Shown here one piece after another: positions 1 through 6,000 of a stretch of 8,775 bases of DNA. The position numbers and the translations under genes are program-made. Numbering within the stretch: the first letter of the stretch is position 1; each line of letters opens with the position of its first letter. A model generated the notes under the pieces. That model was not told the origin of the DNA, searched no databases, and worked only from the letters and a program-made list of their open reading frames with translations. Source of the DNA: Planctomycetota bacterium (lineage in GTDB: Bacteria > Planctomycetota > Phycisphaerae > Phycisphaerales > UBA1924); contig JAEYTB010000201.1 in NCBI GenBank assembly GCA_023434205.1, positions 1 through 8,775 on the forward strand. Direction: 5' to 3'.

Positions 1-3000
1 TGGCGCCGGTGCTGGAGGGCGTGCTGCGGTCGGAGTCGGCGCTCGACAAGCTGCCGGAGTGGGCGCGGATGCAGGCGATTGCGCGGGGGGCGAGCGAGCA
101 GCCGCAGGTGCGGGTGGTGGCGGAGCCGGCGCTGAACGCGCTGGTGGTGAGCGGGCCGCGGAATGTGCTGGAGGTCGCGGAGCAGGTGATCGCGCAGCTG
201 GATGTGGACGCGTCGCAGCGGGCGGGCGACCGCACGGTGCGGGTGATCACGCTCCAGAACGCCGACGCGGCGACGCTGGCGACGAACCTTCAGGCGGTGT
301 TCGCGGAAGAGAAGGGCAAGGACCCGGCTCCGACGATCCGCGTGGATGCGCAGAGCAACTCGCTGATTGTGCGCGCGACGACCGATCAGCTTGCGCAGGT
401 CGATGAGCTGACGCGGAAGCTGGATGCCGCGGCGGTGAGCGGCAGCCGGCAGATGCGCATGGTGAGCGTGGACAAGAGCCGCGTGGACGCGGAGCTCCTG
501 GCCAGCACGCTGCGGCGGCTGCTGGAGCAGCAGGGCGGGGTGAAGGTGGAGGTGATTTCGGCGGAGGAGTTGCTCAAGCAGAACGGTAAGGACAAGCCGC
601 AGGAGCCGCCGAAGAAGGTGGGCTCGGCCGATGACCGGGGGTTGCGAAGTCAAGTAGGCGGGGCGACGGGCGGGGTCGTGGCGGCGGCGGTCGTCGCGGC
701 CGTGCTGGCGCAGCCCGGGGAGACGGCCCAGCCCGGGGCGGCGCCGCAGCCCGAGGGCGAGGAGGCGGGGCTGACGATCGCGGTGGACCGGGCGACGAAC
801 TCGATCATGCTGGTGGGCTCGCCGCGGTTGACGGACCGGATCGCGGCGCTGGCGGAGACGCTGCAGCGGCAGATGCCCAGCGAGCCGGTGGGCGTGCGTG
901 TGATCGGCCTGCCGGCGGGGGCGGATGTTGACGCGATCACGGCGGTGGTGCGGCAGACGGCGCAGCAGATCGGGCGGCAGTCGCCGGGGAACCCCGGCGG
1001 GTTCAGCGGGCCGGTGAGCATCATGCCCGACCCGGCGGGCTCGTCGCTGATCGTGCTGTGCAACGACACGGACTTTGCGACGGTGGGCACGCTGGTGGGC
1101 ACGCTGGCGCAGGGCGGGCCGGCGGCGGCGGTGACGGTGAAGGTGTACCCGCTGACGAGCATCACGGCGCCGCGGGCGATCGCGGCGCTGCGGGACCTGT
1201 TCTCGGTCTCGCCGGTGGGCCGGCAGACGCAGCGCGTGCGGGAGTTTGAGGTGACGATGCCGGGGGCGGGTGCGGCCGCGCGGATCGACCCGTCGCTGGT
1301 GCGGATGACGCCGGACCCGGGCGGGGCGTCGGTGATCGTGGCGGCGCCGCAGGAGGCGTTCGCGCTGATCGACCGCCTGATCGAGACGATCGATCAGAGC
1401 CCGGTGCGGGACCGGCTGGCGATCCGTCGGTACGAGCTGAAGAACGCGCGGGCGCAGGAGCTGAGCCGGACGCTGCAGTCGCTGTTTGATGCGCAGCGGC
1501 AGGGGGCGGGGGCGGCGGAGCTGCCGCAGGCGCGGTTTGTGGCGGATGATCGGACGAACTCGATGCTGGTGACGGCGTCGGGCCCGCAGCACCAGGATGT
1601 CGAGCGGCTGCTCGAGACGGCCGACGCGTCGCTGGACCAGGCGGACCGGGAGCTGGCGATCATCACGCTGCAGCAGGCCTCGCCCTCGACGGTGCAGCGG
1701 ATCGTGGACGAGGTGGTGGTGGGGCGCGACCCCGCGAAGAAGGACCGGATCAGGATTTCGGCACAGGACGGGAGCAGCCTGTTCGTGGTGCATGCGCCGG
1801 CGGCGGACATCGCGGCGGTGCGGGAGATCGTGGCGCAGGTGGACTCCGCCGAGACGACGGGGCTGCCGGTCCGGTCGATCAAGCTGGAGCGGGCGGACGC
1901 GGCGGTGGTGGCGACGGCGCTGCAGAAGTTCTTCACCGACCGGGCGGCGGTCTCGAGCCGGCCGGGGGTGCGGGCGGTGAACCGCGTGGCGGTGGTGGGG
2001 GACCGGCGGACGGGCACGCTGATCGTGTCGGCCAGCAACGACGACTTTGCGCAGGTCGAGAGTCTGGTCAAGACCTTTGACACGCCGACGCCGATGCAGG
2101 ACTTCCAGTTCAAGGTGGTGCCGCTGCGGCACGCGCGGGTCTCGGACATCAGCAACACCATCAAGCAGGTGATCGACGAGATGCGCTGGGAGACGATGTT
2201 CTCCAGCCGCCAGCCGCCGGAGGGCAACGACCACAAGCTGTATGTCGAGGGCAACGAGTCGACGAACTCGGTGGTGCTGGTGGGGCGGGGCGAGGGGATC
2301 GCGGCGGCGGAGCGGGTGATCGCGGCGCTGGACCTGCCGCCCGAGCAGAGGGCGGCGACGGTGATGCGGAGCGTGGTGGTGAAGTCGGCGGACGTCACGG
2401 CGCTGCGGAACGTGCTGCAGCGGGCGTTCTCGACGCCCGGCTGGCGGCCGTGGCGCGGGCCGGACCCCGAGGCGATCACGGTGGAGGTGGATAAGGGCCG
2501 GCGGGCCCTGATCCTGCTGGGCCGGGCGGAGCGCGTGGAGCAGGCGCTGGGGTATATCAAGGAACTGGACGAGGGGCCCGACGGCGCCGGCGCGAGCATC
2601 GAGGCGATCACGCTGACGCACGCGCGTGCGGACCGCGTCAGCCAGTCGCTGCGGCAGTTCTTTACGGACCGTGCGCGGGCGCAGGGGGTGGACGCGAGCA
2701 CGGTGAGCGTGATCGGGAGCCAGGACGGGAACGTGCTGATCGTCAGCGCTTCGGACGATGACATGAAGACCCTGCGCGACCTGGTGGCGCAGATCGATCA
2801 GCCCGACGGGGGCAAGGACCGCCGGATCGAGGTGTTCGTGCTGAGGAACGGCGTGGCGCGGGACACCGCGGATGCGCTGCGGTCGATGTTCGCGCGCAGC
2901 GCGCGGGCGGACGAGCAGGTGATCATCACGCCGCAGCCCAGCACCAACTCGCTGATCGTGTCGGCGCCCGCGGCGAGCTACGAGGAGGTCATCGCGCTGC

Positions 3001-6000
3001 TGCGGCAGCTGGACTCGGCGCCCAAGGGCGAGGAGGCGAACATCGAGACGGTGGCCCTCACCTCGGCGAAGGCCCAGGAGGTGGCGACGGCGCTGCGCAA
3101 CGCGCTGCCGCCGGCGGTCAAGGTGACGATCACGCCGGTGGTGCGGAGCAACTCCCTGCTGCTGACGGGCAGCAAGGAGGCGATCGCGCTGGTGATGGAC
3201 CACATCAGGAAGCTGGACACCGAGCCGGTGCGGAGCGGGCTGGTGTTCCGGCGGTTCCGGATCGCGAACGCGGACGCGACGGACGTGGCGTACACGGTGG
3301 AGCAGATGCTGCGGGCCCGGCCGCGGAACGCGGTGGACGGGGACGCGTCGATTGATTACTCGCGTCAGGACAACACGCTGACGGTGTACGCGCCGTCGGA
3401 CCAGATCGAGGAGATCGACAAGATCATCCGCGAGCTGGACACGCCGGTGGGCGAGGACCGGACCACCGAGTTCGTCAAGCTGGACTTCGCCAAGGCGGAG
3501 GCGACGGCGAACGCGCTGAAGAACTTCTACGGGCGGTTCGCTCCCGAGGCGGCGAACCCGGGGGCACGCAACGTCACGATCATTTCCGACCCGGTGTCCA
3601 ACTCGCTGGTGATCCGGGCGGACAAGGGGCAGTGGGAGGGCATCCGGCAGCTGCTGAGCAAGCTCGACACGAAGGAGTATGACACGGCCCGGCAGCTGGC
3701 GGTGATCCCGCTGGCGCACGCGGACGCGGCGAGCGTGGCGAAGGCCCTGAACGACGGGCTGCGGGCGCCGCTGGAGGAGCAGTTCCGCCAGGCGCAGGCG
3801 CGTGCCGCGGCGGCGAACCGGCCAGGGAACAACCAGCGGCCGCAGTTCATCGAGCCGACGGTGCTGACGGCGGCGGAGGGGCTGCCGACGGTGTCGGCCG
3901 AGCCGATGACCAACGCGGTGATCGTGTTCGCGAGCAAGAACGACCTGGAGCGGATCCAGGGGATCGTGCGGCAGCTCGACGTGGCGGGGTTTGACGAGAT
4001 GCCCATGCCGCGGATCATCCCGCTGCGGAGTGGGAAGCCCTCGGCGGTGGCGGCGAGCATCCGGGAGCTGTACCTGAACCGGCAGCCCAACCAGCGGGTG
4101 CAGGGGCCCAAGGCGGTGCTGGTGATCGGGGACGACTCGTCGGGCGCGCTGATCGTGCGGGCGGACGATGAGAAGTTCGCGCAGATCAAGGCTCTGGCGG
4201 AGACGCTGGAGCAGCAGGGCCAGATCGGGCGGGTCACGCCGCACGTGGTGGCGCTGAGGAATGTCGCCGCGGGACGGCTGCGTCAGACGCTGCTGGCGAC
4301 GTTCACGGAGACTGCGAAGGCGCAGGGTGAGACGCTGGCGATCGAGGTTGACCGGACGAGCAACTCGCTGGTGATCGCTTCGAGCAGCCGGCTGCTGGAG
4401 GAGATCAGGCGGGTCATCGACGAGCTGGACGCCGCGAACACGCCCGCCGCGGAGCCCGGGAAGCCCGAGGGCTCTCCGCTGTCGGCGGCGTTCACGATCA
4501 TCGACGTGCAGAACAACGCGCCGGCGGACCTGAAGAAGCTGCTGGACGACATGGGGCTGACTCGCCCGCAGAACCTCGACCAGAGAGGGATTGTTTCGGA
4601 GGCGGTGACGATCGTGCCGATGACGAGCCGGCGGGCGCTGGCGGTGATCGCGAGCCCTGCGGACGCGCGGGCGGTGGAGAGCCTGGTGCGGGCGCTGGAC
4701 GCCGAGCCGGTGGATGCGCAGCAGCAGCTCGCCGTGATCCCGCTCAAGATGGCGACGGCCAAGCCGCTGGCGGACACCCTGGCGGCGATGCTCAAGCCCG
4801 CCGACCCCGCGGCACAGGCCGGGCAGACCGGGCCCGCGCGGGCTCTGGCGGAGCAGATCCGCAGGCTGGGCCTGAGCAAGAACGGGCTGAACCAGACGCC
4901 GCTGACGGTGGACCTGAGCAAGCCGATCCGGCTGGTGCCGGACGTGGAGGCCAACGCGCTGGTCATCGCCTCGACGCAGGGCAACATCGATGCGCTGAAA
5001 GAGGTGGTGAAGCTGCTGGACACGCTGCCGGTGGGCGATGCGGTGCTGGTGCGGATCTTCAACCTGGAGAACGCGTCGGCGGTGCGGGCGCAGGCCGTGA
5101 TTCAGCAGCTGTTCGCGCAGGGGGAGGCGATCCGCCGCCTGCCCGGCACGCGCCGCCAGGGCCTGCCGCCCACGGCGACGGGCCAGGCGCTGGCGGGTGA
5201 GATCGCGGTGACGGTTGATGAGCGGACCAACGCCCTGATCGTCGCGGGCCGGGAGGAGGCGGTCGCGCTGGTCGAGGTGCTGATCCGCGATCTTGACAGC
5301 GAGCGGGCGGGGAAGTGGGTGGAGCCGACGGTGATCCCGCTCAAGCACGCGGACAGCTCGACGCTCGCGGCGACGCTGACCACGATCCTGGTGCGGGGCG
5401 TGGCGACGACCCCCGAGGCCCTGGGGCTGCAGCGGCAGTACGGCCGCCTGCGGATGCTCGCCGACGTCCCCGCGGGCGCTCCGGGGGCCGCGCCGGGTGA
5501 GCCGCCCAGCTTTGTGGAGGCGGACCTCTTTGCGCCGCTGCACGGGCTGGTGATCGCGTCGGAGGACCAGCTCAACAGCCTGATCGTGATCGGCACGCCC
5601 GCGAACACGCAGGTGGTGCGGCAGCTGGTGGCGATGCTGGATGTGGAGGCCGCGTCGGCGGCGAACACGGTGCGGGTGTACCCGCTGAAGTTCGCCGCGA
5701 GCGAGCGGGTGGTGGGGGTCGTGCGCGACCTGTTCCGGCAGCGGGAGGCCTCACCAGACCACCGGCCGGAGGACCGGCTGATCGTGTCGTCGGACGCCAG
5801 GACGAACTCGGTGATCGCGACGACGAGCGCGAAGTCGTTCGCGATCCTTGAGGGCCTGCTGAAGACGCTGGACGGGGAGCAGACGAACTATTCGGTGGGG
5901 CTGCACGTGGTGCCCGTGATGGCGGGGGATGTGCGGCAGCTGGCGCCGCGGATCGACAGGCTGATGCGGGAGCGGATCGCGGCGGCGGCGCGGGTCGGGT

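Noticed and set aside
9..11. GTG at nt 9 as the true start of the secretin
   Set aside because: The frame is open to the window edge, there is no Shine-Dalgarno or signal peptide, and the first residues fall inside a partial N domain. The real start is upstream.
636..670. A possible frameshift around the atypical codons in D3
   Set aside because: The same frame gives normal N-domain sequence on both sides, so no shift is needed.
1394..2764. A 456-codon open frame on the minus strand
   Set aside because: The Ser/Arg/Thr/Ala-rich product has no recognisable domain and lies entirely opposite intact N domains of the secretin. It is another shadow of codon bias.
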